From contig CAVOVH010000009.1 of the NCBI GenBank assembly GCA_963699805.1, positions 412,420 through 476,419 of the forward strand: DNA of 64,000 bases, written 5' to 3'. The notes beneath the pieces were generated by a model, which was given only the letters and a program-made list of their open reading frames with translations, searched no databases and was not told where the DNA came from. This stretch comes from JAGTVG01 sp963699805 (GTDB lineage Bacteria; Bacteroidota; Bacteroidia; Cytophagales; Cyclobacteriaceae). The translations under genes were made by a program, and so were the position numbers. Positions 29,565 through 41,181 of this stretch are shown here, in pieces (the first letter of the stretch is position 1; the number at the start of each line of letters is the position of its first letter).

Positions 29565-30268
29565 ATGACGGGCACCAACACTAAGCGCATTCCAGGTCCA
29601 GGTGGTGCTACAAGGCGCCTCGTAAAGGGTGAATCATCAGAGGCGATTCCAAAGTTTGCAATTGGAACAAAAGTCAGAAAGGTAAGAAGCAAGGTCATCT
29701 CGTTTTGAGCGCGCCACAATTACTGTTCGTGACTCGGCGCAACGCCTCCTTTTCTCATGTTTCCTTGCTTTTGCATCTATTATAGTGGTTTGATGGAAGT
29801 GGGTGGTTCACTGGAACGGTATCCTCGTATGATGGAACATATTATGATGTAGTGTATAGTGATGGCGACAGCGAAGAATACGACGACGAGGAACTGGCGG
29901 CAATCGTGCTGTCGCCGGAACTCCAACAGGTTCAAGTAGGTTCGCGAGTGGCAGTGTACAAGAAGAAAGACGATCAGTATTTTGAAGCAGTGGTTAGTCG
30001 CGAACGAATCGATAAGAAGCCACTGTTCCTAGTGTACTCGAATGGCAATCGCGAATGGCTTGATCTGCGAGAATACTCATTTGTACTCCTCGAAGGGCAG
30101 CCACCAAGAGGAAGAAGACGTACTAGACGTGATAACGTGGAGTCTAAGCAGACAGATGCGACTGAATTTGTGAATCAAGATGAAATACCGCAAAAGGAGA
30201 TGACGCAGGTCAAAGTGCCGTCAGACGAATCAACCGAAAATCGATTGTGCGGAGGCACCAACACCTGA
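29565..30268 (+). CDS. Tandem Tudor-like protein, unit 1 (two exons)
   Basis: Exon 1 is 29565-29681, exon 2 begins at 29786, phase 0, with donor AAG|GTAAGA and acceptor TATAG. The product has a lead (KFAIGTKVRK), a first Tudor/PTM-like module (FDGSGWFTGTVSSYDG, YSDGDSEEYDDEEL) and a second related module (VGSRVAVYKKKDDQYFEAVV, LFLVYSNGNREWLDLREYSF), then a basic and polar tail. Tudor-type barrels bind methylated histones or other ligands; nuclear reader function is inferred. The stop at 30268 may be an error: one frame over, sequence continues sensibly (CAEAPTPELSMSSNVKSEP) into unit 2. Confidence 0.7.
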
Positions 30269-30276
30269 ACTTTCAA

Positions 30277-30934
30277 TGAGTAGCAATGTAAAGTCTGAAC
30301 CCGACTCCAAACCAAAAGCCGACAATTGCTCGAAAAGAAACGTTGTGACTCAAACACCAATCAAATCGCCTGCTGCATTGAGTAATGCAGCGCGAGAAGC
30401 AACTCCGAAAACGAGAAGAAGCGTAAAATCTGAATCGAACCACCATCCGAATCCAAGCAAAAGGCAGGCAGCAAATCGAAAAGGAATTTTGTAATGCCAC
30501 GCCCTCGATTGAATCCTATGACGGAAAACGAAGCGTCTCCTGACGTGAACAAGGTTCATGTCGGGTCACGTGTTTCCGTGTGCAAGCCTGACGACAATCA
30601 CTTTGAGGAAGCTGTCGTCACTCAAAGGCGATACATTAAGAAACCCTTTTATCTCGAATATACCAATGGAAATGCCGAGTGGATTGATCTCCGTCGATGT
30701 AGCTTTCGTTTGCTGGAGGAACCAACATCATCTCGTCGGACTCGAAAACGTCAAACGCCTGAAAAGGGGGACGAGAAAGGTACACCAATGCTTGCAAGGG
30801 AAGATGGGAAAAGGAGAAAGAGCAATAAGCGTCAACATATCGAAATCAAGGAGAAAGCTGCTGAACCTATTTGCGACGGGAAACGCAATCAGACCAGCAT
30901 GAACGGGGAATCAGGGGGAAGTCCGCATGTTTGA
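30277..30934 (+). CDS. Tudor-like unit 2, with frame break; probably continuous with unit 1
   Basis: A low-complexity linker (SEPDSKPKADNCSKR) in one frame is followed after a break near 30452 by another frame reading EPPSESKQKAGSKSKRNFVM and then a single second-type Tudor module (VGSRVSVCKPDDNHFEEAVV, FYLEYTNGNAEWIDLRRCSF). The first-type module is absent. A basic tail (RRTRKRQTPEKGDEK) follows. The stop at 30934 follows a run of five G; with one G fewer the frame joins the start of unit 3. I think units 1 to 3 are one long gene interrupted by sequence errors. Confidence 0.55.
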
Positions 30935-31491
30935 ATCGTCTGACTCGATTCCCGACAAATCATGCAATGGGGCCATGAAAGGGGAACAACCTACGCCATC
31001 TACAGACGGTAAACCAAAGTACGATATCGGGACAAAAGTAAAGAAGGTAAGCTGATTCTTGTGTTTCATTCTATGGCTCTGGCTATTTAGATGTTTCAAC
31101 ATCTGACCGACCTTTGCAGTTCTTTGAAGGACATGGCTGGTTCATTGGGAAGGTAACTTCTTACGAAGAACCATTTTATTGTGTCCTCTATGAAGACGGG
31201 GATAGGGAGGAGTATAAAGAGAAGGATCTGATGGATATATTACTCACACGCGACCTAGCAAAGGTATCGGTAGGATCACGGGTTGCTGTTCATTGGCCAG
31301 ACGATGACGACTATTACGAAGCGACTGTAATCACAGAACAGAATTGGAGCAAGACACCATTTGAGTTGGAGTATGATTCAGGCCATTTCGAATGGGTTGA
31401 TCTTAGGAAAGTCAAGTTTTGTGTGTTGGCAAGTGGGACGCGACGTCGGAGTGAAACCGTTGTGGAATCGGATACCGACGACGAAGTTTAA
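30927..31491 (+). CDS. Tandem Tudor-like unit 3 (two exons)
   Basis: Exon 1 from 30927 to 31046, exon 2 from 31120 to the TAA at 31491; the 73-base intron is GTAAGC...TTTGCAG, phase 0. The lead KYDIGTKVKK meets the intron at the same position as in unit 1. The first module is FFEGHGWFIGKVTSYEE with EDGDREEYKEKDL, the second VGSRVAVHWPDDDDYYEATV with FELEYDSGHFEWVDLRKVKF. The C-terminus is acidic. Same family as units 1 and 4, presumably by local duplication. Confidence 0.7.
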
Positions 31492-31652
31492 ATGTGCCTA
31501 GTGGACGACGATGGAAGCAAGCGGTAGTAGAATAGGAATCGGCGGTTGAGTGCGCGTTGCATGTGTGCTATTGATCAATTGACACGGTGACGGCGTCATG
31601 CTGTAAGAAGTGTTGTATTGTGAGCATAACTAGACTTCTTAACATCCTGGCC

Positions 31653-32663
31653 ATGTCAAGGACGGCATTAAACCAGAAATGGGATCGAAGGTATGATGAG
31701 CTGTGTGCTTTCCATACGAAATATGGCCACTGCAACGTTACTAAAATCGACAACAAATCACTCCATAATTGGGTGACAGGGCAGCGACAGCGGAAAAAAG
31801 GCGTCGGAGGGTCTATTTCTCGGGATCGAATCGAACGCCTAGAGAAGATTGGGTTTGTTTGGAACGTATTCGGCGCGACTTGGGATCATCAGTTTGGACA
31901 GTTGTGTGCCTTCAAGAGGAAGCATGGTCACTGTAACGTTCCCTATACTCGTAGGCAGGCGAAAGCATCAGACGAGGAGTTCGATGGTCTCGGAAGTTGG
32001 GTGCACAAACAGAGAACAGCAAAGAAAGGGAAATGGAGGTCCCTTTCCGAATAACTCGCTTGGAAGAGATTGGTTTTGTTTGGGGACCGAATCCCTCTGC
32101 TATTGATCAAAGCACCAATACGGAAGCAAGGGGTCAAGTTGGAGGTAGCGATACTGAATACGAAACAGCTGATGAGGAGTTGCCTGTAGAAAGGAGTAGT
32201 GGAACTACTTCTTGCGATGAAAAGCCTCGAGCTACAAAGACAGCAAAGTATCCGGTAGGAACACACGTTCGAAAGGTAAGAAGGAAGCAATCGTGTGTTT
32301 GTAGACCGTGCTGTTGGTCATCACTAACTTCATTTGCTTCACTTATCTCAAAAGTACGTTGAAGGTAGCGGCTGGTGGAGCGGAAAAGTCTTGTCGTTTG
32401 ATGGAAAGGACTATCAGGTGCTCTATGATAATGGTCACCGTGAAGATTACAGCGCGAAAGAAGTGGCACGGATGGTCCTACCACATGAACTGGAGCAGGT
32501 TCGTGTCGGCTCTCGTGTTGCAGTGCTTTGGAATGGCAAAAAGTACTATGAAGCGACCGCCTCACAAGAACGAAACAAGAAGCGTCCACTTTGTCTAGAA
32601 TACGATGGCGGAGATACAGAGTGGGTCGATCTTCGCCACCTCAAGTTTCGGCGCATATATTGA
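31653..32663 (+). CDS. Helicase-associated domain plus tandem Tudor-like protein (unit 4)
   Basis: The ATG at 31653 begins MSRTALNQKWDRRYDELCAF. Two helicase-associated (HA, PF03457-type) domains follow: KYGHCNVTKIDNKSLHNWV with LEKIGFVW, and KHGHCNVPYTRRQ with LGSWVHKQR and ITRLEEIGFVWG. The frame breaks near 32045 between RSLSE and RITRLEE. Then come a polar linker, KYPVGTHVRK, an intron at 32276-32354 in the same place as in units 1 and 3, and the two Tudor-like modules (YVEGSGWWSGKVLSFDG; VGSRVAVLWNGKKYYEAT). HA repeats are abundant in diatom genomes. The HA-Tudor joint is noteworthy; DNA or chromatin binding is inferred. Confidence 0.75.
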
Positions 32664-32961
32664 ACTAGAAATCATTGTCCAGCACGGGAGGACAAGAAGC
32701 GACTTGAAAGTTGCAAATGCATGAACAAAGATTTACAGTTTTCACATGCATACATGTATCCACTTCCCAAGAAAACACAGGCATTCATCAGCCCGATGTT
32801 GGTCTCTCGATCTGCTAACCGATCGTTGTTCTTGCACAACGCGTCGAGAGTAGAGTCCATGGTATATAATATCTCTTTATTCTTTATAATCTATGTTTAT
32901 AACTTAGCTTTTTCGAATCTATCGGCGTGTACAATACAATACAATCTAGTAATGTGCCATC

Positions 32962-33273
32962 GTGTCGCCATCAGAGCTTTTGCTGCTGATGGGCTTGGAG
33001 AACTCCGACAAAGTGAGTAATCTCATCGTTGGTGTAAAGAGGCGCCACACGAAGGTATGTCCTCATCTCGTATTTCTGGGCCTTGCTCTTGGTGGAAACT
33101 TCCAGTTTACCTCCAAGCTCTTTGATGTTTTACCATTGTCCCTCAAGGTCCTCTACATTCGTGACGAAGGGCAATGGCAACACCAAAATGTCAACCTTTC
33201 TGCCATTCAAAAGAAACGCCCAAACCTCAAGCTTCGCCTCGTCTTTCCCGACCGTAAATTCAATTCCATGTAG
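32962..33273 (+). CDS. Possible LRR/F-box-type fragment, weak
   Basis: An open frame of about 100 codons with a reasonable composition. The second half (LPLSLKVLYIRDEGQW, NLSAIQKKRPNLKLRLVF) resembles the end of a leucine-rich-repeat or F-box-like protein. The N-terminal part is unconvincing and a donor-like GTATGT occurs at 33055. It could be the 3' exon of a gene whose front is lost, or chance. The preceding 300 bases (32664-32961) show nothing. Confidence 0.3.
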   Translation: MSPSELLLLMGLENSDKVSNLIVGVKRRHTKVCPHLVFLGLALGGNFQFTSKLFDVLPLSLKVLYIRDEGQWQHQNVNLSAIQKKRPNLKLRLVFPDRKFNSM

Positions 33274-33564
33274 ACTCGCGTGCATCCGAAAAAGTTTACA
33301 TCTGTAATGTATTTCCTTTCCTGTATTCACTGAAAAGCTACTACGCCACGATAGATGTACCATTATCAGACGTCCACCTAGGCCTAGCAAGATCATATCA
33401 CTATTACTCGTAGCTACCCTACAGTATTCCGAGTGCGAGCTAGTAGAGACGTCGTTAACATTTTGATTCATTATTGTTTCATAGACGACACTTAGAAATT
33501 GCCGCACACGATTCACACTATTCCAACCAATAATCACATTCATTTTAAAAAACCCCAACCATGC

Positions 33565-34555
33565 TTATTCTGCCTTTTCTTCGGTATCGGCTCCATCAGC
33601 AGCGTCGGCGTCTGCAGCTTGATCCGATGTCCACAAGGTGAGATTGTCTCGAAGAAGCTGCATAATGAGGGTGGAATCCTTGTACGACTCCTCGTTGAGC
33701 GTATCCAGCTCGGCAATGGCGTCATCAAAGGCTTGCTTGGCAATCTGACAAGCTTGGTCAGGAGCTGATTTCAAAAAATACACAAAAAATAACAATATTA
33801 GAATACACGAGTATCCGTTGCAAAAACACAAGCAGCACAGACTTACCAGACAAGATTTCATAGTAAAAGACGGAAAAGTTCAATGCAAGACCAAGACGAA
33901 TAGGGTGAGTCGGAGGCAAGTCCGAAGAGGCAATGCCGGAGGCTGCCTGGTAGGCATCGAGAGCAGCCGCAGCAGAAGCCTTTCGGTCATCTCCAGTCTG
34001 AAATTCGGAAAGGTATCGGTGGTAATCACCCTTCATTTTGTAGTAAAAGACTTTGGCCTCTTCCGAAGTCGAGTTTGGAATGAGCGAATCCTCGATAATG
34101 CTCAAGATATCATTGCAGATGTCCACAAGTTCTCCTACAAAATGATTAAGAACGTCAATACACGGTATACGGTGCTCTAAAGAAGCTTAAGACACCACCG
34201 CCTTACCTTCAATCTTGGCCTTGTACTCTTTAATGATAATCATTTTGTCAGGCTCGCCCTTTTGCTCTATCGAAGAGACGACGCGCCACGAAGCACGACG
34301 AGAACCAATGACATTCTTGTACGCCACTGAAAGGAGATTACGCTCCTCTACCGTAAGCTACATTGAAGAAAGAAAGAAAGCAATTTAAAAACAGGCTGAG
34401 TCTTGGTCGTCGATTCCCATTTTTCAATTAAAAACATGGAAATTTCCTACCTCCACCGGCTGACTGGCCACGTCTTTCATATCTGCCACCATTTCATCGA
34501 AACGTTCGGCTTGCTCAGCGAGCTTGGCCTTGTATACGAGCGAATCTCTCTCCAT
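33565..34555 (-). CDS. 14-3-3 protein (four exons)
   Basis: A dimeric adaptor that binds phosphoserine/threonine proteins. Exons are 34451-34555, 34207-34357, 33847-34134 and 33565-33764; all introns are GT-AG and 72 to 93 bases long, and the joined frame gives 247 residues. Family segments are LVYKAKLAEQAERFDEMV, RNLLSVAYKNVIGSRRASWR (phosphopeptide pocket), KVFYYKMKGDYHRYLSEF, HPIRLGLALNFSVFYYEIL and CQIAKQAFDDAIAELDTL, then a short acidic tail. The gene is complete without frame breaks, which makes it a useful quality control for the region. It is divergent from the next gene with about 340 bases between them. Confidence 0.96.
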
Positions 34556-34895
34556 CTTGACGATATCAACAACAACAGCAACGGACGATGCACTTGCAAA
34601 TGAAAAATGACTGGAGCTACATTTTTAGTCGGGGCGCCAGCGCGCACGGCACACGACCGAACACCAAAATGTCTCCAGTACACAACAACTGATAGTTCCA
34701 CCAACGGAAGAACAGAAGAACAGCTTTTTCTCACGAGGTCGACCTCGAGCATCAAGATCAGTGGATCTTAACCCCAACCTTTGCAAGCGAGCCAAGATCC
34801 CTCCGACCATCGATTTTTTCGCCACTGGAATAACTTTCTCTGCATGGCTTGTATCGTATCGTCTCAACTTACTTTACAAACGCAAATCAGCCACC

Positions 34896-35772
34896 ATGCT
34901 AGGAGCTCGTATTGGTTTTCGTCGATCCTTGGCTTCCTGCAGCAGTCTTCTGGTTGCCAATAATACTCGTATGGTCGGCTCGGCGGCAACGACATTCACG
35001 AGGCCACAATCCGCAGTTTTTCCATCGTTGTCCACCGCGGCACCCATGATGGTTCGAACCATGGCTTCGAAAAAGAAGAAAAACGGGCAGTGGTGGTGGT
35101 AGTGGCGGTGCGAAAAAGCCGATTGAATTCATGGTGGAAGGACTGGATCAAATGTATGAAGAATGTCAGGCAGCCGATTTCAATCAAGTCATGAAGAAGG
35201 TGGCACAAGCCTACAAGGTCATGCCTGGAGAATTGTCCAATGGAACATACACTATGCAACTTGGGAATGAATATGGTGAATGGGAAGACTTGACGAGCTT
35301 TAATCAGCTCAAGGAAGCATGCAATGAAGATGGATATACGGAGGTCCGTCGATTCGAATCAAGGAGCTTGCAGAAGAAGACGATGATGATGACCTGGATG
35401 AATATGATGATGATCTTTCAGACGATGATGAAGATTATCAATGGGATAAGAATGACATGATGGGAGGAGGAAACGAGGAGATGAAGGAGGTGATCAACGA
35501 CTTGGTGGAAGCACTAAAGGCGGATGGATGGCGTCTTGCCGAAAGCAAAGAGTTGCTGTCGCTTGACGAATTCAAGCTAATAAGAAAAGAGAATGGTGGC
35601 GAGGAAATGTCGGCTCGCGCACTAGTAGTTAAGTATGCAAAAGGCTTGCCAGACTTGCAGGATCAGTTGATTGATGAAGATTGGATCGCTCGATCACATT
35701 GTGCAGTGTCTGCAGTTTGGATTCTTGTGGGAGTCTGATGAGAAGCAACAAGACGAATCGGAAGAGTCATAG
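34896..35772 (+). CDS. Organelle-targeted acidic protein of unknown function (three frame breaks)
   Basis: The ATG at 34896 lies in CCACCATG. The N-terminus (MLGARIGFRRSLASCSSLL) is basic and Ser-rich, like a mitochondrial or plastid presequence. Sense then runs in changing frames: at 35083 a run of five A should be four (KTGSGGGSGGAKKPIEF), then VEGLDQMYEECQAADFNQV, a break near 35340 before IRIKELAEEDDDDDLDEYDD, the helical part (EVINDLVEALKADGWRLAES), and a break near 35690 before HIVQCLQFGFLWESDE and the TAG at 35770-35772. I do not recognise the family. An Asp-rich stretch divides two alpha-helical halves. Confidence 0.6.
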
Positions 35773-36080
35773 AAAGACGAGGAGCTTATTAGCTTAAGCG
35801 GTATCGTATTGAGTAGCGTACTGTATCGTCATTATCAGAGTATGTTGCTATGACGATGGCGTAGCAGACCTGTCGCCCTCATAACCCGTGATTGAGGCTC
35901 AGATACTGTAGATGAGGCGTTGAGCGTGACTCGCGTTGCGTGTGGCGCGACGTTCGATGGCGATCGCGTCACGATCTCATCATCACATCTCATCATCTCA
36001 GGCATTGCTCTAAGCGTCTTCAAGTCTATCTAAGGGGTTGTTCACCTGATTATCGTCGCTGTTGCACTATTTGCTACATC
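35773..36080. other. Intergenic region, nothing recognised
   Basis: About 300 bases with several direct copies of short ATCATC/CTCATC words near 35977-36000. It should hold the promoter of the following membrane-protein gene. Confidence 0.35.
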
Positions 36081-37636
36081 ATGACGACTATCCTGTTGTT
36101 TAAGACGCGTTTATCGCAGATTTCAGGCTGCATTCTCGGCGCCATTCCTCTTTTTGCTCTTGGCGCTCGTCCTCCCTCCGACACACAATCGATGCCAAGA
36201 CTGCCTCTGGTGATTTCCAACTGTCTGGAGTGAATTCAGAAGCAGTCTTGACTAGTTTTGCGATATCTCCCTATGGTAGAGGCTGGATGGGTGTCACGTT
36301 ATCTTCCAAAGAAATGTACGAGACGGAACAGTCACTGAAAATCCACCTCTTTCAAGACACTCAATGGAGTGCCTTTCAAAAGGCCTTGTTGTGTACAGAT
36401 CGAAAGAAACTGGCTATAGAAACGTTGAATGTAGAATTTCATCATCAAGAACATGAAGAGGAATCGTACCAATGGGTGGCAAACTTTGGAATGGCACTTG
36501 ATCAACATACCGAACCGCGCACTCATTATTGGTACGTGGTGGTTGACGATTGTTCTCTCGAACAAGTCTATCGTGATTCTAGTATACCCAGACTGCATTA
36601 TAAAGTACAATTGTGGAATGATGTCGGTGGTAATGTCATGCATGAACTTTCCGACAGCTCGGAACAGGAAGCGGAAAAGAATGTACAATTGACTCATCTG
36701 TCGGCCGATGAAGTGGGCCTCTCCAGCATTCATGCAGCCACTCTTGTAGTTTCCGTATTCATTACAGCCCTCATGGGATTATATATTGTCAAGTTATTGT
36801 TCAAGAGTGGAACTGTCCATGCTGCACTCTTTTTAGTCATGTCTGCGGGAATCTGCGATGCGACATCGGCAATTTGCGAGCTGATTCATCTCAAAGCATA
36901 CGCACGAGACGGGATTGGTTTCTATTCACTCGATGCACTTTCCAGTCACTTTGAAGCCATGTGTGATTCAGTAGTTGCGTTGCTACTCTTGTCAATTGCA
37001 TCTGGATGGACATTGCCATCGGATGCCATTCACGTACCTCAAGGAGGAGGATCCTTTGTTGGTAAATTGGTACAAGGCATGCGAAGTCCAGCAGGTGCAC
37101 TTGTATCGCCGTCTCCTGCAGGATACTTGGCAGTCTTGATTTTTGCATCGCATGGAATATTGGCACAATGGGGACGAACATTTGACGATGACTTTGATGC
37201 CTATCATGCACTAGAACACACTCCGGGGAGAATACTCATGATCTTTCGCATGGTGCTTGGTGTATTGCTACTCATCGCGACTGCTCAAACACGAAAGTCG
37301 TGTCCAACATCACTTCAACCATTTTACAGCAAACTTGCAATCGTTGGAACATGTTGGTTTCTCAGTTTGCCGCTCGTGACTTGGATATGCTCTTGGGCAG
37401 TTCCATATTACATGAGACATCCAACTGTGGCAACGTGGGGTGCGATTGCACAGAGTACAGCATTGGTATTGTTGGCGTGGCTCTTTACAGCGCACTCGGG
37501 GGCAAGTTCGTTTCATAAAGTGAGTCGATTGCAAGCCAAAGATGGTGATGGGTTGACAGATTCCTTGGCAACGAGCAACAGCAGCGTGACACCAAAGTCA
37601 TGGAGTTTTGGAAAGACCAAGATACGCTTGGACTAA
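36081..37636 (+). CDS. GPR180/TMEM145-type seven-helix membrane protein
   Basis: The extracellular beta-rich N-terminal half (FAISPYGRGWMGVTLSS, HYWYVVVDDCSLEQVY) is followed by seven hydrophobic segments from SSIHAATLVVSVFITALMGL to AIAQSTALVLLAWLF, with IFASHGILAQWGRTFDDDFD and HPTVATWGAIAQ between them. This is the layout of the GOST/GPR180/TMEM145 (intimal-thickness-related receptor) family, Golgi or surface proteins of uncertain role. From 36230 the frame is unbroken. The true N-terminus is unsure: the likely ATG is at 36081, but the signal-like stretch (PFLFLLLALVLPP) is in another frame than the body (DAKTASGDFQLSGVNSE), so a base error is likely between 36170 and 36200. Confidence 0.75.
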
Positions 37637-37939
37637 AAATATGTTCTAGCATAGCTACGGTTTGATGCAACGCCGCCGACACATATTCCATTTCTTGCAC
37701 GTCTGTTACAGCTCCTACATGGCGTCTGAATGTTGTAGTCACGATTTATAATGTAAAGAGTGCGTATTGTATCCGAGTAGCATTGTGAAAACATGTGTTG
37801 GTGGATGGCACGACGACTATTACACACGTGTGGCTAGCAATACTCGTAATACATGGTAAAATCTTCAAAGGCTACATAGTACGCGCGTCCACGCACCCAC
37901 CACCCCCCTGAGCTGGAACCTTTTCCCTTGAACGAAGTA
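37637..37939. other. Intergenic region, nothing recognised
   Basis: About 300 bases upstream of the large orphan gene. I looked for a terminal inverted repeat matching the downstream flank (41182-41420) and did not find one by eye. Confidence 0.35.
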
Positions 37940-40900
37940 ATGTTTGAATTCGAGGAGGCAATGGAGCATCTTGATAAGGCCAAGTCTCGAGATACATTGA
38001 TTAAGCACTGGATTTCCCTTGGGTTCATTCCAGTTTCAAAGTCTCAGTGTGCAAAGCTATGGAAGAAACGTGATGTTTTCAAGAAGACGGGAAGTGGCAA
38101 GCCTCCCGAAGCATGGAAGGTCGTGAAGGGTAGACCGCAGTTGGCAACAACACCTGAGTTCATACAGGCCTGTCAAGAAATGGAAAAGGATGGTCATATG
38201 GCTCTTTCTAAGTCAGACGTGCATAGCGTGTTGGTAGATATATCCAAAAAGCGATCGACTGACAAGAAAGAATGGAAGTCGGACACAGCCCACCAGCCGG
38301 ATCGCCATTCCGTCGACCGGTACTTCGCTTTATACTGTGATAGACGTGCAAAGAAGCTGCGCCATGGAAAGGTTCAGAAGAAGACTATGACACGGTTTAC
38401 TGGGGAGCATTCACTTCGAAGCTCGGCAAGTTTTGCTGGTGTCGAAGCATCTATTGGACTGATTGTTGGCGAGGATGAACGACCGACTCGATTCAAAAAG
38501 TCAATTGAAGCAGCCAGTGATGGTGCCCAGAAACTTGAGCGTATTGTTCGTGAGGCAAACGATGGAGAATCGGTGTATCCTGTCCAACCTGGGATGCAGT
38601 TTACCTTTGACGATACGACTGTGTTTGGCTTTGAAGGCGTTAACAACAATTCGGAAAAGGGAGAATGGAAACTTCTTAATCCAGAGGAGTCATATTCTGC
38701 AAGGTCTGCATACTCTGTGGATACTGATGGATCTGAAAGTTCGCAATTTCGAGGTCAACGCATCCGTCTCAGCTTTACTATGTCTGGGAATGGCCGTGTC
38801 GCATCCATCTGGGCTACGAGAACCGGTCTGTCAGAGTCGGAGCTTCCGTCGGATGTTTGTCCAAGTGGAATTCACATTACAAAAGTACCTGGTCTCACTA
38901 TAGGTGGATCAGACATCATGCAAGAGGGACATGGCTACGTAGCGATGGTGCGAGCAAATGCAATGAATAGTGACTGGGACTCTGTCGAAAAGCGATTGTT
39001 CGAAGAATATCAGCAGCGCGTGTTCTATCCGTTTGTATCCAAGATTCGAGAAGTCGACTACGAATGGGATCCAAATACTCCTGTACCGGAATGGCTTCGT
39101 TCTGCTGCTTGGTGTGATGGATGTATTCCACAGCTTGAAGCGCTTAAGGATGCAAAGCTTCGAACTCTCGACGAGCAGAACCTGATCGTCCGAGGCAAGC
39201 ATGCAGCTGCATGTTCAGCTGTACAGCAGATGGCAGATTTGATGAGTTTATTCCGTGGAATCAAGCTACAGTCGCGACTCGTCACTGCAAAGGACAATTA
39301 CTGTGAGCAGTTGAGGTACCGAATGGAGAGTCACTTCCGTGATTCTTCTGCATGTTTTGTCGAGGACCGCAAGATGAAGCCTGTGTTGGACTTACTTGCC
39401 TGTCTTCCCAGTATGCTGACGAAGGTAAGCTTATGATTTGTCCAGAGTCTCATTCATGTTACAAACTACACTCAAATGTTGGTGTGATACCTTTCACTAC
39501 ATGACAGCTGGCAGACTGTAATACTGTAATCGACGGCTTTATTCGCGCTGGTGTTCTTGATTCTAAGTCCAAGGCATGGCCGGATCTTGATGCGATGATC
39601 CATACCTGCCAAGGAACGAAGACTCTACAAGATCAAGCAACAGTATTCAACACATTCAAAGACGTGTATATTCGTACCATTAAGCAAGGCCACGTAACGG
39701 ACGAGTACTTTGATGAGCTGGGGTACCCAAAGGACGTAGATGCAAGAGGTAATATCGTGGAAAGACTGAGTGAATCAGATCATCTTCAGCGAGCCAAGAT
39801 GCTGAATCATGAGTATCAACTGGCGAAACGGGAGAAGCTAAAGGATGAGCGAATGGCAAAGATTGCAAAGAAGGCTTCTGAGGCAAGAGTTTCTCTTCTT
39901 CAGGTTCTCGAGCGAAACGCAGAATGTGAAAAGGAAATGTTGAAAATCCTCAATGATCCGAATCCTGATAGCGAAGGAGTACTGTTCGGGAATATTACCT
40001 TGGAGCATCTTGAGAAGACGAAGTCTTGCACGATTGCTCGTCTCCAGGCTTTCATTCATGTTCGCATGTGGAATGGTCTCAAGCCAAAAGGTGCAGCAAA
40101 CTGGCCAAAGAAGAAAGGAAAGGCTGGCGATGGGGAGCGAACGTACATCTCATGGGCCTATGAATTGAGGAATGCGCCGGTTGTTCTTGTGGTTTCCGAA
40201 CAAGAAAGTATTGACGTGGAAATGCTCGACGTGGAGAATGTTGCCCCGCCACCTACTGTAGAGTTCATGGGAAGAAACGACAACTTTCCTAATCCATCGA
40301 AGTATCTTGATGATAGTCTGTGGGTTGACATGGTTGGCGAAACATTCGAAGGGAGATTTGATGCTGTAACTGATGAGATGAAGACGCAAGCCGATGATTT
40401 GTATTGTCGACTGGTTCAGAATCTTGGGTCTCATATTCAAAAGAAAGTCGACAAGAGCAAAAGACGTCACTTCACCTTGAGATTCTTTCGCCAGAATCTT
40501 TCCCAGTTTGCTGCTATTGTAACTCTTGCAGGTCATGTTCGAGATGAGCCAACAATAGTCGGAGATAAGGAGTGTCTTCTCAAGAATCCTGTTGGGTCCA
40601 AGCATCGGTTCATTCTTGTGGATAGCGAGTTTACAAATGCAGAAGGATGCTACTTGTATTATGACACTGTTCATGGTGAATGGATACGTAGTGGTAAGGT
40701 TGCTGGTACTCGTCACGACTCCAAGGGAATGATGGATCGACACGAGGAGCACATGGCAAGTGCAGCTCGAAACGATGACAGCTCCAGCCTCTACGTTAAG
40801 TATCCTGCAAAGTCAAGCAGACTTGCGACTACAGTTCGAAACAATAACGTTCGCCCATATCCATGGAGAGCATACTTTGAGGATCTCGAGATTTTCTGTG

Positions 40901-41181
40901 GAATTGGATTCATTCGTTCCGACATTGTTGAGCAGCGACTTACAGCAGACAACAACAATGACTCCGACTCGCCAAAGGGCATTTTTGTGTGGGATAAGAC
41001 CTGTATTGAATCTTTGAATAAATGTGAAAAGGATGGTGTCACGACTCTGGAGGATAAGCAGCTACACATGGTAGCATACCTGTTGGAGTTGGGATACGAG
41101 CTAATGCTCAGCGCCGGAATGGACGTTTCTACCATGCCTGGTTTCGAAAGATTCGGTCTGCCGAACCTGTACAAAAAGTAG
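37940..41181 (+). CDS. Large orphan protein with DDE-transposase-like features (two exons)
   Basis: Exons 37940-39424 and 39508-41181, a phase 0 intron of 83 bases (AAG|GTAAGC...GACAG), 1,052 residues, no frame breaks. Near residue 40-70 is a DNA-binding-like part (GKPPEAWKVVKGRPQLATT). Around residue 220 is QFTFDDTTVFGFEGV, at about 390 WCDGCIPQLEALKDAKL, and at about 420 GKHAAACSAVQQMADLM. These three resemble the D, D and Q-x-x-D blocks of eukaryotic DDE transposases (pogo/mariner-like order). The second exon is rich in charged helices and ends with LVDSEFTNAEGCYLYYD and a beta-alpha region I cannot place. It may be a domesticated or active transposon protein; terminal repeats are not seen. 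Confidence 0.6.

Noticed and set aside
32721..33020. Plus-strand frame with many aromatic residues
   Set aside because: Composition is that of AT-rich non-coding DNA; no motif or start context supports it.
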